From DASVXQ01 sp036392615 (GTDB lineage Bacteria; Actinomycetota; CALGFH01): a DNA stretch of 38,069 nt. Where the stretch lies: positions 1 to 38,069 of the forward strand of contig DASVXQ010000437.1 of the NCBI GenBank assembly GCA_036392615.1. The letters run 5' to 3'. The notes below the pieces were generated by a model, which was not told the DNA's origin, did no database searches, and saw only the letters and a list, made by a program, of their open reading frames with translations. Positions within the stretch are counted from its first letter, which is position 1. Every line of letters starts with the position of its first letter. The position numbers and the translations under genes were made by a program. Below, one piece after another: positions 24,075-31,827 of the stretch.

Positions 24075-25585
24075 TGGCCGACGGCGGGGTGGGGCTGACC
24101 GCCGAGCAGCGCGCATTGGCGCGGGTGGTGTGCCAGCAGTGGGTGGGGCACGGGCTGACGCTGCAGCCGGCGGACCGCACCACGGCGGAGGCGGGGGTTC
24201 GGCTGGTCTACCGGGCGGCGGGCCTGCCGCCGCCGCAGCGGGTGGTGTGGGCGGGGTCGCCGCTGGCCGGGGCGGTCGCGGCGCTGGCGTTGACGGCCGG
24301 GTCGGAGCCTGGCCTGCGGGTCGCGCCGGAGGTGTGGGAGCAGATCTGGGTGCGGCTGGCCGCCGAGGCCGGCATGCCGGCCGGCGATCCCGTCTGGGCG
24401 CACCTGGCGTACGACCAGGTTGGCGCGCCGGTGTGGTCCCGGCTGAGGGACCCGGTCTGGGATGCGTGGTGGGCTGCATGGGCGCAGGTCGGCGAGCCGG
24501 TCTGGGAGGAGGCCGCCGCGCACGCCGCAGCGGTCGATGCGCGGGTCGGCGCGGTCGGGGAGGTGATCTGGCAGCAGGTCAGCGGCCAGCTCGCGGAGGC
24601 GGGAGTTGGCTTGCGGGTCCAGGAGGCGGTGCGACGCCACGTTGGAGAGCCTGACCAGGCCTGGGACTGGGAGTGGCTCTCTGAGATCTGGCCGGGTCTG
24701 TTGGCGAAGGTCGCCAGGCGGGCCTGGCTGCCGCCATGGGAGCTGGTGGTCGCGGCGCCTGGAGCCGGCAGCGATGTCTGGGATGGGTCGTACCCGTGGG
24801 AAGCCGAGCTCGAGGACGACACTGACAACGACGCGCTCCCACGCCAGCTCGCCGAGGAGCTTCCGGATTTGAACGAAGAGGATGCGTGGGACCTGGATGA
24901 GGCGTACTGGGATTCGGTCCAACGGGGCCCGTTCGAGGAGGAGGTGAGATCTGGCTGGTACACGCGCGGGCAGCATGACGCTGGTGCGCTGGCCCTCATT
25001 GAGGTCCTGGACCGGGCCGTCGGCCTACGACCTGGTCAGCCGCTCGCCGGGCAGGTGCTGATCGGTCGCTCGGCCGGGTGGTGGTGGCCGTTCGAGCAGG
25101 CCGTGATCCTCACCGAACGCCCCTGTGCGTTGGACCCGGCCCGGGACGAGCAGGGCCGCCTCCACCACCCCACAGGACCGCTGGTCGCCTACCGCGACGG
25201 CTGGGGCGTCTGGGCCTGGCATGGCGTGCGCGTCCCCCGCCAGCTCATCGAGCGCCCCGACACGATCACCGTGGAGCAGATCCGCGCCACCCGTAACCTG
25301 GAGGTCCGCCGGGTCCTGCTGGAGCGCTACGGACCGGACCGCTACCTGCGCGATGCCGACGCCACCCTGGCGCACGTCGACGAGTACGGCAAGCTGTGGC
25401 GCTGCGACCTGCCCGCTGAGGAGCCACTGACGATGGTGGAGGTCGTCAACGCCACTCCTGAGCCAGACGGCACCCATGCGACCTACCTGTTGCGGGTCCC
25501 GCCCGGCGTGCGCACCGCCAAGGAGGCCGTGGCCTGGACCTTCGACATGGCCACAGACGACTACCACCCGGCCGCGCAGACGTGA
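24074..25585 (+). CDS. DUF6745 protein with tryptophan-rich repeats
   Basis: A 503-residue protein of unknown function. The N-terminal part has LTLQPADRTTAEAGVRLVYR followed by AAGLPPPQRVVWAGSPLAGA, a recurring motif of this family. Residues about 90-200 carry irregular repeats centred on Trp: GDPVWAHL, GAPVWSRL, RDPVWDAW, GEPVWEEA, GEVIWQQV. The C-terminal third is the conserved DUF6745 region: SAGWWWPFEQAVILTERP, YRDGWGVWAWHGVRVP, EVRRVLLERYGPDRYLRDA, then MVEVVNATPEPDG and TAKEAVAWTFDM. There are no membrane helices or signal peptide. It is coupled to the 107-residue gene by TGATG. The biochemical role is unknown; a repeat scaffold with a C-terminal functional domain fits the layout. Confidence 0.82.
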   Translation: MADGGVGLTAEQRALARVVCQQWVGHGLTLQPADRTTAEAGVRLVYRAAGLPPPQRVVWAGSPLAGAVAALALTAGSEPGLRVAPEVWEQIWVRLAAEAGMPAGDPVWAHLAYDQVGAPVWSRLRDPVWDAWWAAWAQVGEPVWEEAAAHAAAVDARVGAVGEVIWQQVSGQLAEAGVGLRVQEAVRRHVGEPDQAWDWEWLSEIWPGLLAKVARRAWLPPWELVVAAPGAGSDVWDGSYPWEAELEDDTDNDALPRQLAEELPDLNEEDAWDLDEAYWDSVQRGPFEEEVRSGWYTRGQHDAGALALIEVLDRAVGLRPGQPLAGQVLIGRSAGWWWPFEQAVILTERPCALDPARDEQGRLHHPTGPLVAYRDGWGVWAWHGVRVPRQLIERPDTITVEQIRATRNLEVRRVLLERYGPDRYLRDADATLAHVDEYGKLWRCDLPAEEPLTMVEVVNATPEPDGTHATYLLRVPPGVRTAKEAVAWTFDMATDDYHPAAQT

Positions 25586-25794
25586 TCCCGCCCCGCCCGT
25601 GGCGACGGACCGTCGTTCGCGATCCTTCCGCAAGGCACGTTCCGGCAAGCCAGACCTTTCGTTGCCGTACTTCTGGCGGTGTCCTCAGCTGGCCTCTGGG
25701 ATTCGGCCGGGGCGCGCTCTAGGATGGTTGGGTTGCTCGAACGAGGCGAGCGCTTCGTCGAGGTCATCGGTCCATCCACGATAGGAGCATCGCC

Positions 25795-26202
25795 ATGGCC
25801 GACGAGCCTGCCAGCCAGGAGCTCCAGAGCTTCGACTCCAACCAGATGCCGTGGGGCGAGCTGTACATCGACCAGTTGCGGGTCGGCGTCCCGCTCAAGG
25901 CATTCGTCTCGGACCCCGACACCGGCATGTCGGTCCAGATGATCCGGTACGACACCGGGTTCACCAATCCCTGGCACCGGCACAACTGCGCGCACGGCAT
26001 CTACGTGCTCGACGGCGTGCTGAAGACCCACGCGGGCACCTTCGGGCCCGGCAACTTCGTGTGGTTCCCGGAGGGCATGCTGATGGAGCACGGCGCCACC
26101 GACGACGGCCCGGTGACCACGCTGTTCATCACCAACAAGCCGTTCGACATCCACTACGCCTTCGAGGACGAGAGCGAGGGCGACGCCGCTTCCGGCGGTT
26201 GA
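25795..26202 (+). CDS. Cupin-domain protein
   Basis: A single-domain cupin of 135 residues. The metal site is visible: NPWHRHNCAHGIYVLDGVLK (cupin motif 1, with His pairs and a Glu replaced by Asp or Tyr) and GNFVWFPEGMLMEHGATDDG (motif 2 with His). The DKTLRxx part of larger dioxygenases is absent. Small cupins of this type act as quercetinase-like or storage enzymes, and no substrate can be named. ATAGGAG lies about 8 bases before the ATG. It stands alone, downstream of the DUF6745 pair by 209 bases, and its stop is 7 bases from the stop of the oxidoreductase on the other strand. Confidence 0.85.
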   Translation: MADEPASQELQSFDSNQMPWGELYIDQLRVGVPLKAFVSDPDTGMSVQMIRYDTGFTNPWHRHNCAHGIYVLDGVLKTHAGTFGPGNFVWFPEGMLMEHGATDDGPVTTLFITNKPFDIHYAFEDESEGDAASGG

Positions 26203-26209
26203 CGCCGGT

Positions 26210-27430
26210 TCAGGCGGCGCCGCTCGGTGGGATGTTGGCGTTCTGGCGGAAGAAGTTGGTCGGGTCGTAGCGGTCCTTCAGGGCGACCAGCCGCTGGAGG
26301 CCGTTGCCGTAGGCGGCCTTGACCCCGGCGGCGCCCTCGTCGAAGACGAAGTTCACGTACACACCGGAACTGTGCGGGCGCAGGGCCTCCCAGGTCCCCC
26401 GCACCCAGGCCGTGTGCCGGTCGGACTCGGGATCGGCGGGCTGCCAGGCGCCGATGACGCCGACGTCGAAGCCGACCTCGCGGTCGCCGACCACGGTGGC
26501 GCCGGCCGCGACCCGGCTGACCGCGCCGCCCATCACCCACCCGCTGATCTGCGAGAACGGCGTGGGGAGGGTCTCCGCCCCGGCGAGCAGCCGGTCGATG
26601 ACCTCGTCGGAGAGGCCGGACAGCCGGTGCGACTTGGTGTAGTAGTGCCGCCCGGGCGGCGCGCCGGCGTCGAGCATCGACTGGATCGCCAGGTACGGCG
26701 TGGCGGCAATCACGTCGGCGATCGGCCTGCCGACCGCGCGCAGCGGCACCATCGCCCGCTGGCCCTCGGCGAACTCGCCGGACCAGACCAGCACCAGGCT
26801 GAGCACCGGCGTGCCGAGCCGCTCCGGCGGCAGGAACGGCAGCGGCGGAGCGAGCATCATCGCCATGGTGATGCCCAGCTCGTCCGGCGCCTGCGGCGCG
26901 AAGTCGCGCAGGAAGCGCAGCACCTCCGCGGCGTCGTCGAGCGGCCAGAACACCGGCCCGCCGAGCACGATCGGCCCGACCGGGTGCAGCTGGTACTCCA
27001 GCGTGGTGGCGATCCCGAAGTTGCCGCCGCCGCCGCGCAGCCCCCAGAACAGCTCCGGCTCGTGCCTGGCGTCGACCCGCAGCGACTCGCCCTCGGCGGT
27101 CACCAGGTCGACGCCGCGCAGGTTGTCGACCGTGAGGCCGTGCCTGCGCATGAGGTGGCCGAGCCCGCCGCCGAGCGTCAGGCCGGCGATGCCGGTGTGG
27201 CTGATGATCCCGCCGTTGGTGGCCAGGCCGAACCGCTGGGTCGCCCGGTCGAGCTCGCCCCAGAGCACCCCGCCGCCGGCGCGGGCGGTCCGCGCGGCCG
27301 GGTCGACCCGTACCGCCTTCATCAGCGAGAGGTCGATCATCAGCCCGCCCTCCACGACGCCGTGACCGGCGAAGGCGTGGCCGCCGCCGCACACCGAGGC
27401 GAGCAGCTCGTGCTCGCGGGCGAAGCGCAC
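26210..27430 (-). CDS. FAD-binding (BBE-type) oxidoreductase, 5'-truncated
   Basis: Berberine-bridge-type flavoenzyme whose N-terminus is missing. From a GTG at 27430 it reads VRFAREHELLASVCGGGHAF and on: the GGGH block where FAD is usually tethered to His, then IIS-HTGIAGLTLGGGLGHL, LFWGLRGGGGNFGIATTLEY and the closing LKDRYDPTNFFRQNANI (BBE). Full-length relatives have about 50 to 60 residues before AVRFARE, including the first strand-helix unit of the FAD domain and a pyrophosphate contact. Here they are replaced by unrelated sequence that codes for a PIN toxin on the other strand. The frame continues open upstream, but that part has no homology to the family. It probably lacks activity or is unstable. 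Confidence 0.75.
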   Translation of the reverse strand: MRFAREHELLASVCGGGHAFAGHGVVEGGLMIDLSLMKAVRVDPAARTARAGGGVLWGELDRATQRFGLATNGGIISHTGIAGLTLGGGLGHLMRRHGLTVDNLRGVDLVTAEGESLRVDARHEPELFWGLRGGGGNFGIATTLEYQLHPVGPIVLGGPVFWPLDDAAEVLRFLRDFAPQAPDELGITMAMMLAPPLPFLPPERLGTPVLSLVLVWSGEFAEGQRAMVPLRAVGRPIADVIAATPYLAIQSMLDAGAPPGRHYYTKSHRLSGLSDEVIDRLLAGAETLPTPFSQISGWVMGGAVSRVAAGATVVGDREVGFDVGVIGAWQPADPESDRHTAWVRGTWEALRPHSSGVYVNFVFDEGAAGVKAAYGNGLQRLVALKDRYDPTNFFRQNANIPPSGAA

Positions 27431-27724
27431 CGCGCCCTCGCCGCGGGGCGGCGGGGCCGCCGGCTGACCGACCAGCAGCACGCCGCCGCGCTCGCCGCCA
27501 TGCGCGGGTGCTTCGCGCGCTGCACGGTGGTCAGCGTGGCCGACCAGCTGGTCGACCGGGCCGCCGAGCTGGCCGCCATGCACCAGTTGCGCGCCGCCGC
27601 CGCGATCCACCTGGCCACCGCCCTGGCGGTGCTGGACGCCGATTCGGTCCTGGTGACCTGGGACAAGCGGCTGCGCCAGGCCGGCGCGGCGGCCGGACTG
27701 GTCACCGCGCCGGCGGAGGACTGA
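27430..27724 (+). pseudogene. C-terminal fragment of a PIN-domain (VapC-type) toxin
   Basis: Only the second half of a PIN ribonuclease is present. In frame are GRRLTDQQHAAALAAMRGCF, then VVSVADQLVDRAAELAAMH, the diagnostic LRAAAAIHLATALAVLDADS and LVTWDKRLRQAGAAAGLV. The first half, with the first catalytic Asp and the Glu-bearing helix, is absent, and no VapB-type antitoxin gene adjoins. A 74-residue piece could start at the ATG at 27500, but it has no ribosome site. It is joined head to head to the truncated flavoenzyme gene. The position of the first base is approximate because the join lies within about 27,420-27,470. Confidence 0.65.
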
Positions 27725-27804
27725 GGCGGGGACCCGCCCGGATTCGGGTGGGTGGAGTGTTGTCGGGCGCATGCGCGGGGTACGCTGCGGTCGGCCGGGA
27801 ATGT

Positions 27805-27835
27805 CTCCCAGCCGAGGTTGCGGCGTGTCTGGGAG
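27805..27835 (+). promoter_or_regulatory. Hairpin that would sequester the corA ribosome site
   Basis: CTCCCAG at 27805-27811 pairs with CTGGGAG at 27829-27835. GCCG/CGGC at 27811-27814 and 27821-27824 can extend the stem inside. The right arm contains the GGGAG that precedes the corA GTG at 27842. If formed, the stem hides the ribosome site. Only the complementarity is observed. Confidence 0.45.
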
Positions 27836-27841
27836 GTTGCG

Positions 27842-29002
27842 GTGCCCGATCGACGTCTGCGCGGCCTGCGCCCGCTGATGCGCGGCCGCTTCCCGAGCGG
27901 CGGGCGCCCTGGGGACGGCGCCCCGATCGCCCCCGAGCGCTCGATGGACCCGCGGGCGCTGCAGGCGGACGCGTCGGTCGAGCACAGCGTCATCGACAAC
28001 GCCATCTACCTCGACGGCCGGCGCATCGAGACCCCGGCGACCCTGGCCGAGACGGTCGAGCACCTGCGGCGCAAGAGCGGCAGCATGGCCTGGATCGGGC
28101 TCTACCGGCCGGCGGAGTCGCAGCTCGAGGCGCTCGCCGAGGAGTTCGGGCTGCACGAGCTGGCGGTCGAGGACGCCATCGTGGCGCACCAGCGGCCCAA
28201 GCTGGAGCGCTACGGCGACATCCTGTTCGTGGTGCTGCGCGCCGCCCGCTACCTCGACGAGTCCGAGCAGGTCGACTTCGGCGAGCTGCACATCTTCGTG
28301 GGGCGCGACTTCATCCTGACGGTGCGGCACAGCGAGGCGCCCGACCTCGGAGCGGTGCGCCACCGCATGGAGGCCGACCCGGAGCTGCTGAGCCGCGGCA
28401 CCGAGGCGGTGCTCTACGCGATCCTCGACGCGGTGGTAGACGGCTACGCGCCGGTGGTCGCCGGGCTCCAGAACGACATCGATGAGATCGAGACGCAGGT
28501 GTTCGGCGGCGACCCCAAGGTGTCGCGGCGCATCTACGAGCTGTCCGGCGAGGTGATCGAGTTCCAGCGGGCCACCAGGCCGCTGCTGGAGATGCTCAAG
28601 GGACTGTCGGCCGGGTTCGAGAAGTACGGCACCGACGAGGAGCTGCAGCGCTACCTGCGCGACGTGGCCGACCACGCCACCACCGTGGTGGAGCGGGTGG
28701 ACGGCTTCCGCCAGATGCTCCAGGACATCCTCACCGTCAACGCGACCCTGGTCAGCCAGGCGCAGAACGAGGAGATGAAGGGCCTCACAGTGGCGAGCTT
28801 CGCCCAGAACGAGGAGGTCAAGAAGATCTCCTCCTGGGCGGCGATCCTGTTCGCGCCGACGCTGATCGGCACGGTCTACGGCATGAACTTCCACCACATG
28901 CCGGAGCTGCACTGGGTGTTCGGCTACCCGTTCGCCCTCGCGCTGATGTTGTGCGTGAGCTTCACCCTCTACTTCATCTTCAAGCGCCGCGGCTGGCTGT
29001 AG
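27842..29002 (+). CDS. corA: CorA-family magnesium/cobalt transporter
   Basis: Divalent-cation channel of 386 residues. The long cytoplasmic part begins with a basic stretch (VPDRRLRGLRPLMRGRF), followed by the alpha/beta domain (LRRKSGSMAWIGLYRPAESQ, GLHELAVEDAIVAHQRPKLE, LHIFVGRDFILTVRH) and long helices. Two membrane helices close the protein, the first ending with the selectivity motif YGMNF and the loop HHMPE, then FALALMLCVSFTLYFIFKRR. The GTG start has GGGAGG 5 bases upstream, inside a predicted hairpin. The gene follows the PIN fragment after 117 bases. Confidence 0.93.
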   Translation: MPDRRLRGLRPLMRGRFPSGGRPGDGAPIAPERSMDPRALQADASVEHSVIDNAIYLDGRRIETPATLAETVEHLRRKSGSMAWIGLYRPAESQLEALAEEFGLHELAVEDAIVAHQRPKLERYGDILFVVLRAARYLDESEQVDFGELHIFVGRDFILTVRHSEAPDLGAVRHRMEADPELLSRGTEAVLYAILDAVVDGYAPVVAGLQNDIDEIETQVFGGDPKVSRRIYELSGEVIEFQRATRPLLEMLKGLSAGFEKYGTDEELQRYLRDVADHATTVVERVDGFRQMLQDILTVNATLVSQAQNEEMKGLTVASFAQNEEVKKISSWAAILFAPTLIGTVYGMNFHHMPELHWVFGYPFALALMLCVSFTLYFIFKRRGWL

Positions 29003-29085
29003 ACCACACGCGGCGCGCGGCGCCCTCAGATCGTGGCGGGCGGCCGCCGATACAAGCTTCTGGATTGCCGAGACAGGAGCTTCCA

Positions 29086-29550
29086 ATGGCAAACGCGAAG
29101 CCCATTCCGGAGGGATACCCGCAGGTCACCCCCTATCTCGCCGTGGACGGCGCCAACCGGGCGATCGAGTGGTACAGCACCGTGTTCGGCGCAAGGGAGC
29201 GCATGCGCATGGGCGCGCCCGACGGCAAGGTCGGGCACGCCGAGCTCGAGCTGGGCGACTCGCTGCTGATGCTGGCGGACGAGTTCCCCGAGATGGGCAT
29301 GCGCAGCCCCAAGGCCGTCGGGGGCACGCCGGTGACCATCAGCCTCTATGTCGACGACGTCGACGGCGTGTTCGAGCGCGCCGTGCAGGGCGGTGCCAAG
29401 CCGCTGCGGCAGGTCGAGAACCAGTTCTACGGCGACCGGGTGGGGTCCTTCGAGGACCCCTTCGGGCACCGCTGGAGCGTGGCGACCCACGTGGAGGACG
29501 TGCCGCCGGACGAGATGGAGCGCCGCGCCGCCGAGGCCATGGGCGGCTGA
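29086..29550 (+). CDS. VOC-family (PhnB/glyoxalase-like) protein
   Basis: A 154-residue vicinal-oxygen-chelate protein. The start GYPQVTPYLAVDGANRAIEW, then YSTVFGARERMRMG, VGHAELELGDSLLMLADE, VTISLYVDDVDGVFERAVQG and VGSFEDPFGHRWSVATHVED are typical of the PhnB-like branch, which folds as a dimer with an open cleft. Residues His (in GHAELEL) and the Asp-Pro-Phe-Gly-His loop may bind a metal, but the activity is unknown. The ATG has CAGGAG 7 bases upstream. It follows corA after 83 bases and is followed by a strong hairpin. Confidence 0.9.
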   Translation: MANAKPIPEGYPQVTPYLAVDGANRAIEWYSTVFGARERMRMGAPDGKVGHAELELGDSLLMLADEFPEMGMRSPKAVGGTPVTISLYVDDVDGVFERAVQGGAKPLRQVENQFYGDRVGSFEDPFGHRWSVATHVEDVPPDEMERRAAEAMGG

Positions 29551-29608
29551 ACGCGGCCTTGCCGGCATTCACGGCGTCCTAACAGGACCCGGCCGAATAG
29601 GACCCGGC

Positions 29609-29637
29609 GAGACCGGCGGTTCGGAGCCGCCGGTCTC
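29609..29637 (+). terminator. Perfect 11-bp stem hairpin after the VOC gene
   Basis: GAGACCGGCGG and CCGCCGGTCTC pair perfectly around a 7-base loop that begins TTCGG. There is no T-run behind it, but factor-independent terminators without U-tracts are usual in high-GC actinobacteria. Just before it AGGACCCGGC occurs twice, at 29584-29593 and 29600-29609. Confidence 0.6.
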
Positions 29638-29650
29638 CCGAGGAGGACCC

Positions 29651-29896
29651 ATGCGTCGCCGGATGCCGCTCGCCGTCCGCGCGCTCGGCAAGCAGCTCCA
29701 CTCCGACGTCGGCTGGCTCGGTGCCGGTCCCCACGGTCCTGCGGAGGGCCATGCGCCGCTGACCATCCGCGCAGGCACGCAGGAGCATGCGCCGCGCCGG
29801 CCATGGTCGGCCGACGCGCTGGCGAAACGCCGGCGGGCCCGGCCCGGCCGGAGCGTCCCGAATGCTCGCCTTGCGTGGGGATCCTCGCGGGGCTAG
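29651..29896 (+). CDS. Possible small Arg/Pro-rich ORF, 81 residues
   Basis: An open frame starting at an ATG with AGGAGG 4 bases upstream, a near-ideal ribosome site. It codes for MRRRMPLAVRALGKQLHSDV, followed by a Pro/Arg/Gly-rich remainder. I recognise no family, and the composition is close to what random GC-rich DNA gives, so the ribosome site is the only strong argument. It lies in the 403-base gap between the VOC gene and the phosphatase, behind the hairpin. The rest of this gap holds the phosphatase promoter; nothing more is seen in it. Confidence 0.25.
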   Translation: MRRRMPLAVRALGKQLHSDVGWLGAGPHGPAEGHAPLTIRAGTQEHAPRRPWSADALAKRRRARPGRSVPNARLAWGSSRG

Positions 29897-29899
29897 TGT
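29871..29899 (+). promoter_or_regulatory. Housekeeping-type promoter of the SpoIIE-type phosphatase gene
   Basis: A TTGCGT -35 element and a TAGTGT -10 element are separated by 17 bases, fitting the actinobacterial HrdB/SigA consensus (TTGACx, TAnnnT). The transcript would start about 50 bases before the ATG at 29954. Confidence 0.6.
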
Positions 29900-29953
29900 C
29901 GGAGTCTCACTTCGGTGCGCCCGGACCCCGCGTGCCCCATCGCGGAGGTGGGG

Positions 29954-31624
29954 ATGGTCTTCAGCGCAAGCCGGTGGCGGTGGCGCTCGCTGACGTCCCG
30001 GGTGCTGATCGTGGCGTCGCTGCTGGCGGTGCTGGTGATCGTGGCGGGGCTGCTGCTCACCCGCACCGCCCTGGACCTGCGCGACGCGCAGCGCCGCCAG
30101 GTGCGCCAGCTCGCCGCGGCGCAGGCGAACGCGGCCACCCTGCTCGGCCTGTTCGTCGACGAGGAGTCGGGCCTGCGCGGCTTCCTGATCGGCGGCCGCT
30201 CGCTGTTCCTCGAGACGCTGTACCAGGCCCGCGGCCAGATCCCGCCGACGCTGGCCGCGCTGCGCGGCCAGATCGCCGGCGCGCCGGCGCCGGCCTCCGG
30301 GCCCAGCGCCGGCCAGATGCTCGCCCAGGTCATGGCGGCCCACGACCAGTGGGCGACCTACGCGGCGCGGCAGATCGCCACGGTCGCGGACGGCCACCTG
30401 GCCGAGGCCCAGAAGCTGGCGAACTCGACCGCCGGCAAGCAGCTCTTCGACCAGCTTCGCCTGCGGGTGGCCGCGCTGGAAGGCGCCATCAACGACGCCA
30501 GCCTCCGCAACCAGGCGCACGTCGAGGACCTCGAGCGGCGCCTGATCGCGCTGCTGATCGCGGCGCTGGTGGCGCTGGCGGTCGGCCTGGCCGGCGGGGT
30601 CGCCACGCTGCTCGGCCTGGTGGTCGCGCCGCTGGGACGGATCGCCAGCAGCGCCCGCAGCGTCGCCGCCGGCGGCGAGGCACGGCCGCTGCGGCTCACC
30701 GGGCCGTTGGAGATCCGCGCGCTCGGCGTCGAGCTCGACGCCATGCGAGCCCGGCTGGAGGCCGAGCTGGAGCGGACCCGCCATGCCATGGAGGCCCTGG
30801 AGCAGCACGGTCCGGCGGTGGTCGCGCTGCGGTCGGCGCTGGAGCCGACGGTCGCCTCCATCCCGGACCTGGTGGTGGCCGGCCGGCTGGAGCCGGCCGA
30901 GGGCGTGCTGGCCGGCGACTGGTACGACCTCGCCCTGGTCAACGACCACACCCTGGCGGTGGTGCTGGGCGACGTCGCCGGGCACGGCCCCGCCAGCGCG
31001 GTGTTCGCCCTGCGGCTCAAGCACGCGCTCACCGCCGCGCTGCGCGGCGGCGCCAGGCCGAGCGACGCGCTGGAGCACACCGTCCGCGGCCTGGCCGACG
31101 CCAGCGACGAGATGTTCGCCACCGTGCTGGTGGCGGTGATCGACACCCAGGCCAACCGGATCGCCTACGCCAGCGCCGGGCATCCGGCCGCGCTGCTGCT
31201 CAACCGGCAGAAGTCCGCGCGGGAGCCGCTGCTGGCGCGCGAGCGCGAGCGGGTGCTGCGCGCCGACGACACCGCCACGCTGAGCTGGATCGACCTGCCG
31301 GCCACCGGACCGCTGCTGTCGCCGATGGTGGCGAGCTGGTCGTGGGCCACCGCCGAGCACGACTTCCGGCCCGACGACACCCTGCTGGCCTTCACCGACG
31401 GGCTGGTCGAGGCGCGCGACGCCGAGGGCGAGCAGTTCGGCGTCGCGCGGGTGGTCGAGATCGCCAGGCAGGCGGACTTCGCCGACCCGGCCGCCCTGCT
31501 CGACACCCTGGCCGAGGCGAGCAACACCCACCTCCACGGCACCCGCGCCCAGGACGACCGCACGCTTGTCTGCTGCCACCGCACCCGCGTCGCCAGCGGC
31601 TCCGAGGCGGCCGCCCCGGTCTGA
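29954..31624 (+). CDS. CHASE3-HAMP-SpoIIE (PP2C) serine phosphatase
   Basis: Membrane-bound signalling phosphatase of 556 residues. A first membrane helix (VLIVASLLAVLVIVAGLLLT) is followed by an extracytoplasmic CHASE3 domain with FVDEESGLRGFLIGGRSLFL, then a second helix (LIALLIAALVALAVGLAGG), a HAMP linker (VVAPLGRIASSARSVAAGG) and a coiled stretch. The PP2C domain has GVLAGDWYDLALVNDHTLAV, VLGDVAGHGPASAVFALRLK, ASAGHPAALLL, LLAFTDGLVEARD and a closing AQDDRTLVCCHRT; the Asp residues that bind two metals are present. Such enzymes dephosphorylate anti-anti-sigma factors of the general stress or SigF type. No anti-sigma partner is encoded nearby. GGAGG lies about 8 bases before the ATG. Confidence 0.92.
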   Translation: MVFSASRWRWRSLTSRVLIVASLLAVLVIVAGLLLTRTALDLRDAQRRQVRQLAAAQANAATLLGLFVDEESGLRGFLIGGRSLFLETLYQARGQIPPTLAALRGQIAGAPAPASGPSAGQMLAQVMAAHDQWATYAARQIATVADGHLAEAQKLANSTAGKQLFDQLRLRVAALEGAINDASLRNQAHVEDLERRLIALLIAALVALAVGLAGGVATLLGLVVAPLGRIASSARSVAAGGEARPLRLTGPLEIRALGVELDAMRARLEAELERTRHAMEALEQHGPAVVALRSALEPTVASIPDLVVAGRLEPAEGVLAGDWYDLALVNDHTLAVVLGDVAGHGPASAVFALRLKHALTAALRGGARPSDALEHTVRGLADASDEMFATVLVAVIDTQANRIAYASAGHPAALLLNRQKSAREPLLARERERVLRADDTATLSWIDLPATGPLLSPMVASWSWATAEHDFRPDDTLLAFTDGLVEARDAEGEQFGVARVVEIARQADFADPAALLDTLAEASNTHLHGTRAQDDRTLVCCHRTRVASGSEAAAPV

Positions 31625-31632
31625 GCCCTGCC

Positions 31633-31827
31633 CTACGCCGGTCGCGCCGTCCGGCCGGCCGCCGGAAGATGGTCGCGCACCAGCGGCGGCAGCCCGCGGG
31701 CGTTGCGCCACACCGAGGTGCGCACCACGCCCGGGTAGACGCAGGTCACCACGACGTTCGTGCCGCGCAGCCGCTCGGCCAGCTCGACCGCGAGCAGGTC
31801 GTTGGCGAACTGGCTGCGGCCGGCGAC
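31633..31827 (-). pseudogene. C-terminal fragment of a short-chain dehydrogenase (SDR)
   Basis: About 60 residues reading GRSQFANDLLAVELAERLRG, then VVVTCVYPGVVRTSVWRN and GLPPLVRDHLP. These match the end of SDR enzymes from the active-site helix onward, with the PGVV-RT loop intact. The Rossmann fold, the NAD-binding Gly motif and the catalytic Ser are missing. At the join, the Tyr position reads Ala and the catalytic Lys aligns with Gln, so even the active-site remnant is dead. No start codon with a ribosome site exists for the piece. It is joined head to head to the AraC fragment at about 31,825. Confidence 0.65.

Noticed and set aside
27431..29092. Extension of the flavin oxidoreductase upstream in the same open frame
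   Set aside because: The extra sequence lies antisense to the PIN fragment and corA and shows no flavoenzyme motifs, so it is not part of the gene.
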